Below, piece by piece: positions 19,573-29,100 of a stretch of DNA of 33,293 nucleotides; within the stretch, counting starts at the first letter, position 1, and every line of letters begins with the position of its first letter. A program made the translations under genes and the position numbers. Source of the stretch: Candidatus Paracaedimonas acanthamoebae (GTDB lineage Bacteria; Pseudomonadota; Alphaproteobacteria; Caedimonadales; Caedimonadaceae); NCBI GenBank assembly GCA_017307065.1, contig JAFKGL010000023.1, positions 1 through 33,293 of the forward strand, given 5' to 3'. A model generated the notes under the pieces. It was not told where the DNA came from. It worked only from the letters and a program-made list of their open reading frames with translations, and searched no databases.

Positions 19573-20464
19573 TCCTCATATCCATATGACCTCACGAACA
19601 ACAGAAGATCTTATTAAAATGCAGAAAGCTGGCATCGTAGCCATAATAGAGCCTTCTTTTTGGGTGGGACAGCCACGTACTTCTGTTGGCACATTTCAAG
19701 ATTATTTTAATAGTTTAATAGGTTGGGAGCGTTTTCGAGCAAGTCAATTCGGGATTCGACATTATTGCACCATCGGTCTTAACTCAAAAGAAGCCAATAA
19801 TGAATCTCTTGCTGAGCAAGTTATGGAATTGATCCCTTTATATGCATGTAAAGAAGGAGTCGTTGCTATTGGTGAAATTGGATTTGATGAACAAACACCT
19901 GCTGAAGAAAAATATTTTCGTAAACAATTAGAGCTCGCCAAAGAACTTTCCTTACCTGTAATGGTGCATACCCCGCATCGCGATAAAAAACAAGGTACCT
20001 CAAGAAGCATGGATGTCTGCTTAGAGCATGGGTTGCAACCTCATCAAGTTGTCATTGATCATAACAATGAAGAAACAGCACAAGAAGTATTAGATCGTGG
20101 TTTTTGGGCAGCATTTACGATTTACCCCCATACAAAAATGGGAAATGAAAGAATGGTAGACATTGTTAAACATTATGGTTCTGAACGGATCATTGTAGAT
20201 AGTTCTGCTGATTGGGGACATAGTGATCCTTTAGCCGTTTCTAAGACAGCCCATCTTATGCGTGAGAGAGGTATTCCCAAGGAACATATTCATGATGTGT
20301 GTTACAAAAATTCTTTGACCGTTTACTCTCAAAGCGGCCAAATGAAAGAAGAGGATTGGTTAAATCCTCCTCATATGGATCAAACAGCCTTATTTAACGG
20401 TAATTCTGTTTTACGGGGGCAAACTTTATTAGCAAGCATTGAAGATAATATTATTATTAATTAA
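19562..20464 (+). CDS. eboB: TatD-family metal-dependent hydrolase EboB
   Basis: The 300-residue amidohydrolase-fold protein has metal-site residues in order: HIH at residues 6-8, GEIGFDE (about residues 101-107), MVHTPH (about 138-143), VVIDHNNE, and IIVDSSADWGHSD near residue 220. TatD proteins bind two metals and act as nucleases or hydrolases of phosphorylated or amide substrates; the physiological substrate of EboB is unknown. Insertions around RTTEDLIKMQKAG and the absence of the housekeeping TatD context separate it from the tatD repair gene. It starts inside the 3' end of eboA and is followed by eboC after 12 bases. Confidence 0.88.
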   Translation: MFIDPHIHMTSRTTEDLIKMQKAGIVAIIEPSFWVGQPRTSVGTFQDYFNSLIGWERFRASQFGIRHYCTIGLNSKEANNESLAEQVMELIPLYACKEGVVAIGEIGFDEQTPAEEKYFRKQLELAKELSLPVMVHTPHRDKKQGTSRSMDVCLEHGLQPHQVVIDHNNEETAQEVLDRGFWAAFTIYPHTKMGNERMVDIVKHYGSERIIVDSSADWGHSDPLAVSKTAHLMRERGIPKEHIHDVCYKNSLTVYSQSGQMKEEDWLNPPHMDQTALFNGNSVLRGQTLLASIEDNIIIN

Positions 20465-20476
20465 GGAGTAATAATA

Positions 20477-21385
20477 GTGCGTAATTTCAAAGCGTTTATA
20501 TATTTAATGCGGCCTGCAAATATCATGACTTCCATGGCTGACATTTTTGCAGGTTTCTTCGTAGCGCATACTTATACCATTACAACTTCTCATGAGTTTG
20601 ATTTTTGGATACCTTTACTGTGGCTTCTTCTTTCAACAACGGGACTCTATGGAGGGGGAATTATTTTTAATGATGTTCGTGATGCAGAACTTGATCGTAA
20701 AGAACGTCCAGAAAGATTGATTCCAAGTGGTATTATCACACGAAAACAAGCAGCAATATTTGGCCTAAGTTTATTTGCAATAGGTATTAGTGCAGCTTAC
20801 CAAGTATCTTTTTTATCCTTTTATATTGCTGTCATAATTTGTTTTCTAACATTTTTTTATAATTTTTATGCGAAGCACTTTACCTATCTTGGCGCACTTA
20901 TTATGGGACTTTGTCGAAGTAGTAATTTAATTTTAGGAGCAAGTGCTGCAGGAGAATTAGGGAATTCTTTAGAAATTCCTCTGGGGATTTTAAGCGCAAG
21001 CCAACTTATGTTTGTAGCCGCAATAACTCTTATCAGCAAAAAAGAAGTTAGCACGAGCTTTAAAGCTAGCTTCTGGCCATCCGCCATTCTCTATATCTTA
21101 TCAATCATATTGACTACTTTTGCAATTATCCATAGAGGGTTAGAGATTATGCCTTCTTTGGCTCTCATGGTTCTTTTTTCCTATTCTATTTTTAAACCTC
21201 TCTTAAAAGCCATGAAGAAACCTCATCCCTTAGTTGTTCGGCAAGCTGTAAAAGCAGGGATACTCTCTTTAATTCTTTCTGATGCTGCCATTGTAACGGG
21301 ATTTGCGTCTTGGGAATATGGAGTGGGTGTATTGGGATTAATACCGCTTTCATATCTCTTTGCTAAATATTGTTCTGTTACTTGA
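20477..21385 (+). CDS. eboC: UbiA-like membrane prenyltransferase EboC
   Basis: The 302-residue protein has multiple membrane helices and the UbiA-superfamily Asp motif NDVRDAELDRKERPER from about residue 65, which binds Mg2+ and prenyl diphosphate. The N-terminus YLMRPANIMTSMADIFAGFF is typical of this branch. It presumably prenylates an unidentified acceptor at the membrane. A second Asp motif as clear as that of UbiA is not obvious, so the chemistry may differ from 4-hydroxybenzoate prenylation. The start is GTG with AAGGAG upstream. UbiA proper is encoded separately at 4102-4995. Confidence 0.88.
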   Translation: MRNFKAFIYLMRPANIMTSMADIFAGFFVAHTYTITTSHEFDFWIPLLWLLLSTTGLYGGGIIFNDVRDAELDRKERPERLIPSGIITRKQAAIFGLSLFAIGISAAYQVSFLSFYIAVIICFLTFFYNFYAKHFTYLGALIMGLCRSSNLILGASAAGELGNSLEIPLGILSASQLMFVAAITLISKKEVSTSFKASFWPSAILYILSIILTTFAIIHRGLEIMPSLALMVLFSYSIFKPLLKAMKKPHPLVVRQAVKAGILSLILSDAAIVTGFASWEYGVGVLGLIPLSYLFAKYCSVT

Positions 21386-21399
21386 AGAAAGGAAGACTC

Positions 21400-22605
21400 A
21401 TGGATATTTTAAGACAAGAATTTTCTGTCCCTTTTTCCTATGAAGTTCATTTTACCAGAGAACTTTTTAGGAGCGATAATCTTACTCTTTCTAACGTACT
21501 TGAGAAAGGAAAGAAAAATACTCCCGTAAAGGTCTTAATTATTGTTGATGCAGGAGTTCTCACAAAACAACCGTCTTTGTATGATCATATGATTTCCTAC
21601 GCAAACACACATTCAAATATCATGATGCTCTGCCAAAACCCCATCATAATTCCAAGTGGTGAAGGAATTAAAAATGATCCCCAGTTCTTAGAGAGTGTTT
21701 ACCGTCAAATCCATGAATGTGGTCTATGTCGCCATTCTTATATTCTTGTTATTGGGGGAGGGGCATTATTAGATATGGTTGGTTATGCTGCTGCAACGTC
21801 TCATCGCGGAATTCGTCTCATTCGCATTCCAACGACTGTTTTATCTCAAGCAGATTCCGGGGTTGGTGTTAAAAATAGTATCAATTATTTTAGTAAGAAA
21901 AATTTTTTAGGCACTTTTGCTCCACCTTACGCTGTAATTAACGATTTTGATTATCTTGAAACACTTGAAGATAGAGATTGGCTATCTGGGATTGCGGAAG
22001 CGGTCAAAGTTTCATTGATTAAAGACGAAAAATTTTTTAATTTTATTCATGATAATGCCATTCAATTAAGCCAGCAGAGAAACATGAAGCTTATGGAAAA
22101 GCTTGTTGTCCGTTGCGCTGAATTACATATGAATCATATTGGTCGGGGAGGGGATCCTTTTGAGATGGGTTCCTCTAGACCTTTAGATTTCGGTCATTGG
22201 GCAGCTCATAAATTAGAACAGCTCACCCATCATCGCTTACGTCACGGAGAAGCGGTGGCGATTGGTCTTGCTTTAGATATAACCTATTCTCATTTAAAAG
22301 GTTTTTTATCTCAAGTTGAGTGGGAAAAAATTTTACAGACTCTGCAACGATTAAACTTTTGCCTCTATGTGCCAGAACTTTCACAACATGCTGAGAATCC
22401 TGATCATCCTGCCAGTATTTTTAAAGGATTAGTAGAATTTCAAGAACATTTAGGAGGGGAATTAACAATTATGATGCTTGAGAAGATTGGAAAAGGCATT
22501 GAAATCCATAATGTTGATATTCATCTTTTTCAAGAAGCTATTCGATTTTTAGAAAAATACGATGTCGAAGCAACAACTTTCTTACAAGAGAAGTACATTT
22601 CATGA
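21400..22605 (+). CDS. eboD: 3-dehydroquinate synthase-like enzyme EboD
   Basis: The 401-residue sugar-phosphate cyclase-fold protein has the NAD site VIGGGALLDMVGYAAATSHR, RIPTTVLSQADSGVGVKNSI, GIAEAVKVSLIKD (metal Glu) and the metal His residues in DFGHWAAHKLE and RHGEAVAIGL. True dehydroquinate synthases act in the shikimate pathway; EboD is a paralogue that probably cyclises or modifies a sugar phosphate in the ebo pathway. Starting at ATG 21400 (GGA upstream) is preferred over the in-frame TTG at 21370, which lies inside eboC. The stop overlaps the eboE start as ATGA. Confidence 0.9.
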   Translation: MDILRQEFSVPFSYEVHFTRELFRSDNLTLSNVLEKGKKNTPVKVLIIVDAGVLTKQPSLYDHMISYANTHSNIMMLCQNPIIIPSGEGIKNDPQFLESVYRQIHECGLCRHSYILVIGGGALLDMVGYAAATSHRGIRLIRIPTTVLSQADSGVGVKNSINYFSKKNFLGTFAPPYAVINDFDYLETLEDRDWLSGIAEAVKVSLIKDEKFFNFIHDNAIQLSQQRNMKLMEKLVVRCAELHMNHIGRGGDPFEMGSSRPLDFGHWAAHKLEQLTHHRLRHGEAVAIGLALDITYSHLKGFLSQVEWEKILQTLQRLNFCLYVPELSQHAENPDHPASIFKGLVEFQEHLGGELTIMMLEKIGKGIEIHNVDIHLFQEAIRFLEKYDVEATTFLQEKYIS

Positions 22606-23825
22606 GAATAGGGGAAAATGATTTTTTTCATCTTACTTATTGTTCAAATATTCATCCAGGAGAGCATTGGAATGAAATTTTTCATAATTTAGAGAATTAT
22701 ATCTTACCTCTTAAAGCATCTCTTTCTCCTGATAAATCCTTTGGGATCGGGCTTAGATTGTCGGATAAAGCTTCTAGAGAACTTCTCTCTAGCTCTGCTC
22801 TCATTGCTTTTAAAGATTGGCTTTCACACAATAATCTTTATGTTTTTACTATTAATGGCTTTGTTTATGATCATTTCCATCACAAGCTTATCAAAGAAAA
22901 AGTCTATCAACCGGATTGGACAACTTCTGAAAGACGAGACTACAGTTTAAGGCTTGTCAAAATATTAACGGCGTTAACTCCTCCAGGAAGTGAAAGCGGT
23001 TTTTCTACATCTCCTCTTTCTTATAAGCCATGGCTTGATGCCTCTACAAAGCTTACTACTTTTCGCACAGCGACTTTTTCTCTCATGCAAGTTGTGGCTG
23101 AAATGGTGAGAATTAATGAAGGGGAAGGGAAGTCACTTCATATTGATATTGAGCCAGAACCTGATTGTTTAATTGCAACCACGGAAGAAGCTATATTCTT
23201 TTTCAAGGAGTGGTTATTTTTTGAAGGTGCATCCCAACTTGCGTCTCTTTTGAAAGTTTCTCCTAACAAAGCAGAGGCTTATATACGAAAACATGTGCGT
23301 TTATGCTATGATATTTGTCATTTTTCCATTGAATATGAAGATCATACAAGAAATTTAAGACTCTTAAAAGAGGCCGGTATCGAGATTGGTAAAGTTCAAG
23401 TAAGTTCTGCCTTAAAGGTTCACGTATCAAACGATAAGGATAGACAACAAGGCATAATACAAAATTTGACGTCGCTAACCGCGTCTCCTTATCTTCATCA
23501 AGTTATCATACGCGATAAACATGGAAATCTCTCTCGTTATGAAGATTTAATAAAAGCAATTCCAGATTTTTCTAAAATGGCTGAAGCCGAATGGCGTATA
23601 CATTTTCATGTACCGCTATTTTTAGAGAAATACGATACTCTTCACTCCACACAAAATGACGTTAAAACAGTCTTAAATTTAATTCAAGAGAATAAGGCCA
23701 CATCTTATCTTGAGATTGAAACTTATACATGGGATGTCCTTCCTCCTTCCTTAAAAGAGGACTTAAAAGATTCTCTTCAGCGCGAATATGAATGGGTCTT
23801 GCAAAATTTTAAACCAAAGGATTAA
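22602..23825 (+). CDS. eboE: Xylose isomerase-like TIM-barrel protein EboE
   Basis: The 407-residue protein belongs to the sugar-phosphate isomerase/AP-endonuclease-2 TIM-barrel superfamily. Candidate metal ligands appear in the order HIDIEPEPDCL, LCYDICHFSIEYED, KVQVSSALKV, IHFHVPLF and YLEIETYTWDVLP. The N-terminal FFHLTYCSNIHPGE is a hallmark of EboE. Annotated in some genomes as a 'metabolite traffic protein', it may in fact be an isomerase or epimerase; its reaction is not established. It overlaps eboD by 4 bases and is followed by eboF after 3 bases. Confidence 0.88.
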   Translation: MRIGENDFFHLTYCSNIHPGEHWNEIFHNLENYILPLKASLSPDKSFGIGLRLSDKASRELLSSSALIAFKDWLSHNNLYVFTINGFVYDHFHHKLIKEKVYQPDWTTSERRDYSLRLVKILTALTPPGSESGFSTSPLSYKPWLDASTKLTTFRTATFSLMQVVAEMVRINEGEGKSLHIDIEPEPDCLIATTEEAIFFFKEWLFFEGASQLASLLKVSPNKAEAYIRKHVRLCYDICHFSIEYEDHTRNLRLLKEAGIEIGKVQVSSALKVHVSNDKDRQQGIIQNLTSLTASPYLHQVIIRDKHGNLSRYEDLIKAIPDFSKMAEAEWRIHFHVPLFLEKYDTLHSTQNDVKTVLNLIQENKATSYLEIETYTWDVLPPSLKEDLKDSLQREYEWVLQNFKPKD

Positions 23826-23828
23826 AAA

Positions 23829-25202
23829 ATGCAAAAAACAGCTGTTATTAATGTTGTTGGGCTTACAAAAGAATTATTAGGTGAACATACGCCTTTTTTA
23901 ACTCAATGGGCTTCTCAAGGAAATATTTCTACGATCAAACCGGCTCTTCCAGCTGTAACCTGTACTATGCAGAGTTGTTATCTTACAGGACAATGGCCAA
24001 GTGATCATGGCATTGTGGGAAATGGGTGGTATTTTCGAGAGGAGTGTGAAGTTAAATTCTGGAAGCAATCGAACAAATTGGTAAGGAGTCCTAAAATTTG
24101 GGAGGTCGCCAAAAAATTAGATCCTACTTTTACATGCACGAATATGTTTTGGTGGTATAATATGTATTCAACTGTTGATGCATCGGCTACACCAAGACCT
24201 ATTTATGCGGCCGATGGTCGTAAATTTCCAGATTGCTATACTTATCCTTCAGAGTTACGACAAGAACTTCAGGATGAATATGGTCCCTTTCCTTTATTTG
24301 ATTTTTGGGGGCCTAAAACATCTATTCGCTCTTCAAAATGGATTGCACAAGCTTCTAAAAAATTAGAAGAAAAAAAACCGGCAACACTAACCCTTATGTA
24401 CTTACCGCATTTGGATTATAATCTTCAACGACGAGGCCCATATCATCCAGATAATGCGATTGATTTAAAAGAAATTGATGAAGTTTGTGAAGATCTAATT
24501 ACATTTTTTGAATCGAGGGGAGCACGAGTTATTGTCCTTTCTGAATATGGGATCACACCTGTACATAATGCAATCTCGATAAATAGGATATTAAGGCAGA
24601 ATGGTTATCTTGAAATTCGAGAAGAACGAGGAGGGGAGATTTTATATGCTGGCGCAAGTAGCGCTTTTGCTGTAGCTGACCACCAAATTGCGCATATTTA
24701 TGTAAATGATAAAAGTAAACTCACAAAAATACGTAAGCTTATTGAAAAAATTCCCGGTATTGAACTCGTTTTGGCTGAAAATGATAAAGCTCTACACCAT
24801 TTAGATCATCCGAGGTCTGGCGATTTAATAGCAATTGCCGATAAGGATTCGTGGTTTACCTATTACTATTGGCTTGAAGAACATAAAGCCCCTGATTTTG
24901 CACGGACGGTTGATATACATCGTAAGCCAGGCTATGATCCTGTAGAACTTTTTGTTGATCCAAAAATTACATTTCCGAATTTAAAATTTCTAATGGCAAT
25001 GGCCAAGAAAAAATTAGGCTTTCGTTATTTATTGGATGTAATTCCCTTGGATCCATCCTTAATTAAAGGATCCCATGGTCGTTATACAGCGCCTGATCAA
25101 GGCCCTCTTATTATTAGTAAACAAAAACATATTTTTTCTAATGAACGATTACAATCTATAGATGTTTATAACGTCATTCTTGCCCATTTAGGGATAGGAT
25201 AA
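23829..25202 (+). CDS. eboF: Alkaline phosphatase-superfamily phosphodiesterase EboF
   Basis: The 457-residue protein resembles nucleotide pyrophosphatase/phosphodiesterases. The candidate nucleophile is Thr44 in LPAVTCTMQSCYLTGQWPSD; metal ligands are suggested by MYLPHLDYNLQRRGP, VIVLSEYGITPVHNAI and a distal GSHGRY. The N-terminal Asp usual in other family members is replaced by VINVVGLT, which appears to be normal for EboF. It probably hydrolyses a phosphoester or nucleotide-linked intermediate. It has no signal peptide. It is the last gene of the operon; no strong terminator is visible in the 150 bases that follow. Confidence 0.88.
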   Translation: MQKTAVINVVGLTKELLGEHTPFLTQWASQGNISTIKPALPAVTCTMQSCYLTGQWPSDHGIVGNGWYFREECEVKFWKQSNKLVRSPKIWEVAKKLDPTFTCTNMFWWYNMYSTVDASATPRPIYAADGRKFPDCYTYPSELRQELQDEYGPFPLFDFWGPKTSIRSSKWIAQASKKLEEKKPATLTLMYLPHLDYNLQRRGPYHPDNAIDLKEIDEVCEDLITFFESRGARVIVLSEYGITPVHNAISINRILRQNGYLEIREERGGEILYAGASSAFAVADHQIAHIYVNDKSKLTKIRKLIEKIPGIELVLAENDKALHHLDHPRSGDLIAIADKDSWFTYYYWLEEHKAPDFARTVDIHRKPGYDPVELFVDPKITFPNLKFLMAMAKKKLGFRYLLDVIPLDPSLIKGSHGRYTAPDQGPLIISKQKHIFSNERLQSIDVYNVILAHLGIG

Positions 25203-25353
25203 TTAATTCTTAGCATATTCTTCTTATTCTTCACATTAGTTATTTTTATAGTTATTGGTCATTCGGCAATATCTCGTGTAACTGATTATTAATATTTATG
25301 ATTCATAATATTTTCAAAATCAAATAAAAAGATTTTTAATTATAAAAATTAAC

Positions 25354-25359
25354 TATAAT
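25354..25359 (+). promoter_or_regulatory. TATAAT -10 box before the secreted nuclease-like gene
   Basis: A perfect TATAAT lies at 25354-25359, only 10 bases before the preferred ATG at 25370 and overlapping the ribosome-binding site region, which would give a nearly leaderless message. No convincing -35 is seen. Confidence 0.25.
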
Positions 25360-25369
25360 GGAGAATTAT

Positions 25370-25912
25370 ATGAAAATATTGAAATTTTTTTCTTTACTCT
25401 TAATATTAACAAATTTATCAGATATTGCTATTTCTAGCGCTAGCTCTAGTTCTAGCGAATCAACCCGAGATATTAGAAGAGAAATAAGTCTTGGTGAAAG
25501 GATTGATACAACTGCTGACGCCTTTAACGCAGATCCAAATTCAAGTACACTCGTAAACTTTTTAAAAGCAGTTGCAAATTACGCTAATTTTCTTGAAGGA
25601 GCTGATCGTTTGGGCTCCACTGTTGGCGTAGATAAGCATGCAGTATGTAAAGATGCTATTCAGCGTGTGCAGCATTTAAGAGGTGGCGCTTTACTGCATG
25701 TTGATCCTGCTAAAATTATTACTACAAGTGGTGGAGAGAGAGCCCAACTTGATGTTGTATGGGTAAGTGGGAAAGATGTGTATGTATACGACTTTAAATT
25801 TGGCGGTGCCAAGAGTGATACTTTTCAGCGGAAAAAATATGAGAGAGCACTTACTGAGAGATATCCAGGCAGGACTATTCATAAGTTAATAGAGATACAT
25901 CCAAGAAACTAA
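25370..25912 (+). CDS. Small secreted protein with PD-(D/E)XK nuclease-like C-terminus
   Basis: The 180-residue protein (ATG 25370, GGAG upstream; an in-frame ATG at 25358 is less likely) has a signal peptide MKILKFFSLLLILTNLSDIA and then a Ser-rich linker. The C-terminal 90 residues resemble a restriction endonuclease fold: GGERAQLDVVWVSGKDVYVY with the Asp, then DFKFGG with the Lys spaced as in D-x(n)-(D/E)xK, and a helix beginning RKKYERAL. Such modules occur in secreted polymorphic toxins and effectors. An upstream Glu and an immunity gene would be expected in a bacterial toxin system, and no obvious immunity ORF follows. It could be a host-directed effector. It lies between the ebo operon and the STAND gene. 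Confidence 0.6.
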   Translation: MKILKFFSLLLILTNLSDIAISSASSSSSESTRDIRREISLGERIDTTADAFNADPNSSTLVNFLKAVANYANFLEGADRLGSTVGVDKHAVCKDAIQRVQHLRGGALLHVDPAKIITTSGGERAQLDVVWVSGKDVYVYDFKFGGAKSDTFQRKKYERALTERYPGRTIHKLIEIHPRN

Positions 25913-26111
25913 ATTTTCAAAGCCATCACGAAGTAGATTCATTTTACTTCTTCGAGGCAGCCTTTAACTGCATATACCCTATATAGTATATGGCAAATTA
26001 TGATCTTAACTTTTTGAAGTTGAGGTATAAAAAGCTTGCTTAGATAATAGTCATGTAGCAGATTAAGTTAAAATTTGTGTAGATGATTTAAAGAGTCAAT
26101 TTTGATAAAGT

Positions 26112-29100
26112 GTGATGTGTAAAATACTTAAATTTCCTCAATTCCCGACGGAGTTTTATTCTAAAGAGTTATTAGAGATAAAAGGAGTAAATTTTACTCC
26201 TCGCCATATAGATATTATCTCATGCCTTGTTAATGGTGAGAAACATAAGAGAATTGGTAAATTATTATCTATTGAAGAGGGGACAGTTGAGGCGCATAAA
26301 AGTAAAATTAGAGATAGAATAGGAAAAATCTCTCATGAAGATATAATCCCATTCATTCAAAAATCAGGAAAAATAGAGCTTATCCGACGTCATTATACAA
26401 GATTATTATATAAATTTGAATTTGAACAAGAATTAAAGAAGCTCCACAGATTATCGGAGAAAAAATCTTATTATTATTTAATTAAACCAGTCTTAATTAA
26501 TAACGAGTTGCAAACAAATAAGAATTCTTTTCTTAGTTTCTTGGTTGATCATCTTAAAATTGCAGGGATCAAAATACTTAATATTCATGAGAATCCGATA
26601 CAGAAAAAACTAGAATCTAACTTTCTTTACATCCTAACAACAGATACCCTAAATCAATTTCGGCAAGATATTTTGGATATTTCACAGTCGGATCAATATT
26701 TGGCCGATAATATTATTTGTCTCGTTCAAGATATGCAAATTACAGATGAGATCTTGAAAGAAATCTCCGACATTAATTATATCGATTTTAGAAATCTTGA
26801 AAATTATTTTGGGTCATTCGTAAAAATTTTAAAACGAATTTATAGTGAAGCAAATTTAGAAATGCTTCTTACTCTAACTAACAAAGATAATGATCACAAT
26901 TCTATATTCTATGAACAAAGAGCATATTCTACCCTTTTAAAGAGAATCAGATTTCCAACGCCAATAGTTACAAATCACTTTTCAAAAAAAATTAGCGGGA
27001 AAAAAATGTATCTCTTAATGGGGGGAGGGATTTTTTTAGGCTTTTATGGACTATCTATGGTATTATATAATAATAAATTAGAAAATTTTCTTATTTCTAA
27101 TTCTCAATCTATTAAATCTGAACTTACTGTTCCTGCTGATAACAGCTATTTAAATCGTCCTGATTTAATAGCAAAAATAGAAGAAAATTTCAAAAGATTA
27201 CAAGATATTCAAGTCATTGCTTTGGTTGGAGTAGGTGGCGCTGGTAAAACAACGATTGCACGTCAATATGCACGAAAAGAATCATCACCAATTATATGGG
27301 AAATTAATGCGGAAACCAGAGAAACTCTTATCAATTCATTTGAAAATCTTGCTTATACCCTTGCTCAAACAGATCAAGAAAGAAAAATATTAAAATCATT
27401 TCAAGAAATAAAAAAATTAAAAGAAAGAGAAGAAAAATTTTTATTATTTGTTCAAGAAAAATTGAAATCGAATGCTAACTGGTTTTTAATTTACGATAAT
27501 ATTGAAAAATTTTCTGATGTTCAAAAATTCTTCCCTTATGAATCAACGATGTGGGGTAAGGGTAAAGTTATTATTACAACAAGAGATGGCCATATTAAAA
27601 ATAATAGCCATATACACAATACAATTCTTGTTGGAGAATTAGATGATAGAGAAAAGACAGATCTTTTTAATAAAATCATTATGAATGGAGAAAGGACCCA
27701 ATACCTTATTTCTCAAAAAAACGAGCAAAATAAATTCTTAGCCTATATTCCTCCTTTTCCTTTAGATATTACTATAGCGGCACATTACCTAAAAGCAACG
27801 CATGTCTCTTATGAGAAATATCTTGAATATATGAAGGAATATAACCAAGATTTTACCCTTTTGCAGGAAAGTGTTTTAAAAGAAGTAAGCGAATATACTA
27901 AAACTCGCTTTAGTATCATTATCTTATCTCTTAAAAAAATTATTGAAACAAATAAAGAATTTACAGAACTCTTATTATTAATTAGTTTGATGGATTCTCA
28001 AGATATCCCGAGAAATCTATTAGATAAATATAATAAAGACATTATCACAGATAATCTTATATTTAATTTAAATAAATATTCGTTAATAACAAGACAATCT
28101 TCTTTAAACAAAATTCTAACTTTTTCTATCCACCGCAGTACTCAAGAAATAAGTCTTGCCTATTTCATAAATGCATTAAATTTAAAAGAAGATAGTCCTC
28201 TATTACACAAAATAGGGAACGTCTTAGAGGAGTATAGCGCGGATATTGTAGATAAAGAAGATTTTATAAGTATGAAAGGATTAATAAGCCACTGTGAAAC
28301 ATTTTTGAATCATGATTATTTTTTAAGTACTGATATCAAATCTATTATAAGCACTGAATTAGGGGGGATTTATTTTCATTTAAGTGATTATATAAAGGCA
28401 CAGAATATTCTTACCAATTGCCAAGAAACATTAAAACATTATCATCTTTATCCTCAATTAGCTAAATCACTAATTTATTTAGGAAATACTCTTCGAAAAT
28501 TAGGTGATTATGAAAAGGCTAAAAGCTGCATGGAAAATGGGATAAAGGTATATGAACATCATTTACCTCAAGAGAAATTTAGGCTTTCATGGGCATTTGT
28601 ACAGTTAGCTAACGTTTATAAAGCTCTTGGGAAATACAAAAATGCGATCAGTTTATTTGAGAAAGGTATTCAATTACAGAAAAAATATTTCCCTCAAAAT
28701 TATATTTTTATTGCTTGGTCCATAGGTCATTTAGCCAATGTTTATTGGGAATTTGGTCATTATATAAAAGCAAAACAACTGTTTGAAGAAAGCTTGAAAA
28801 TTTACAGAACATATCTTGCTAATAATTATATTGGGACTGCTTGGGTTTATGTACATTTAGGGGCCGTCTATAGAGATTTAGGATTGTATAATCAAGCAAA
28901 AGAGTTACTTCATGAAAGTTTAGTTTTTTATAAAAAAGAGTTCCCTGACAACCATATGGATATTGCCGGGGCTCTTGGTTTTTTAGGGAATGTTTATTGT
29001 GATTTAAAATCTTATAAAAAGGCTGAAGAACTAATAAATCAATCTTTAGAAATATATAAACATAATGTATCTCAATCTCATGTATATTTTGCGTGGGCTC

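Noticed and set aside
19562-20464. Housekeeping TatD DNase
   Set aside because: It overlaps eboA and is embedded in the ebo gene order, and its sequence around the metal sites follows the EboB type.
21400-22605. AroB of the shikimate pathway
   Set aside because: The fold and motifs match, but the gene is coupled to eboE by a 4-base overlap and the sequence around the NAD and metal sites is of the EboD type; no aroK or other shikimate gene is adjacent.
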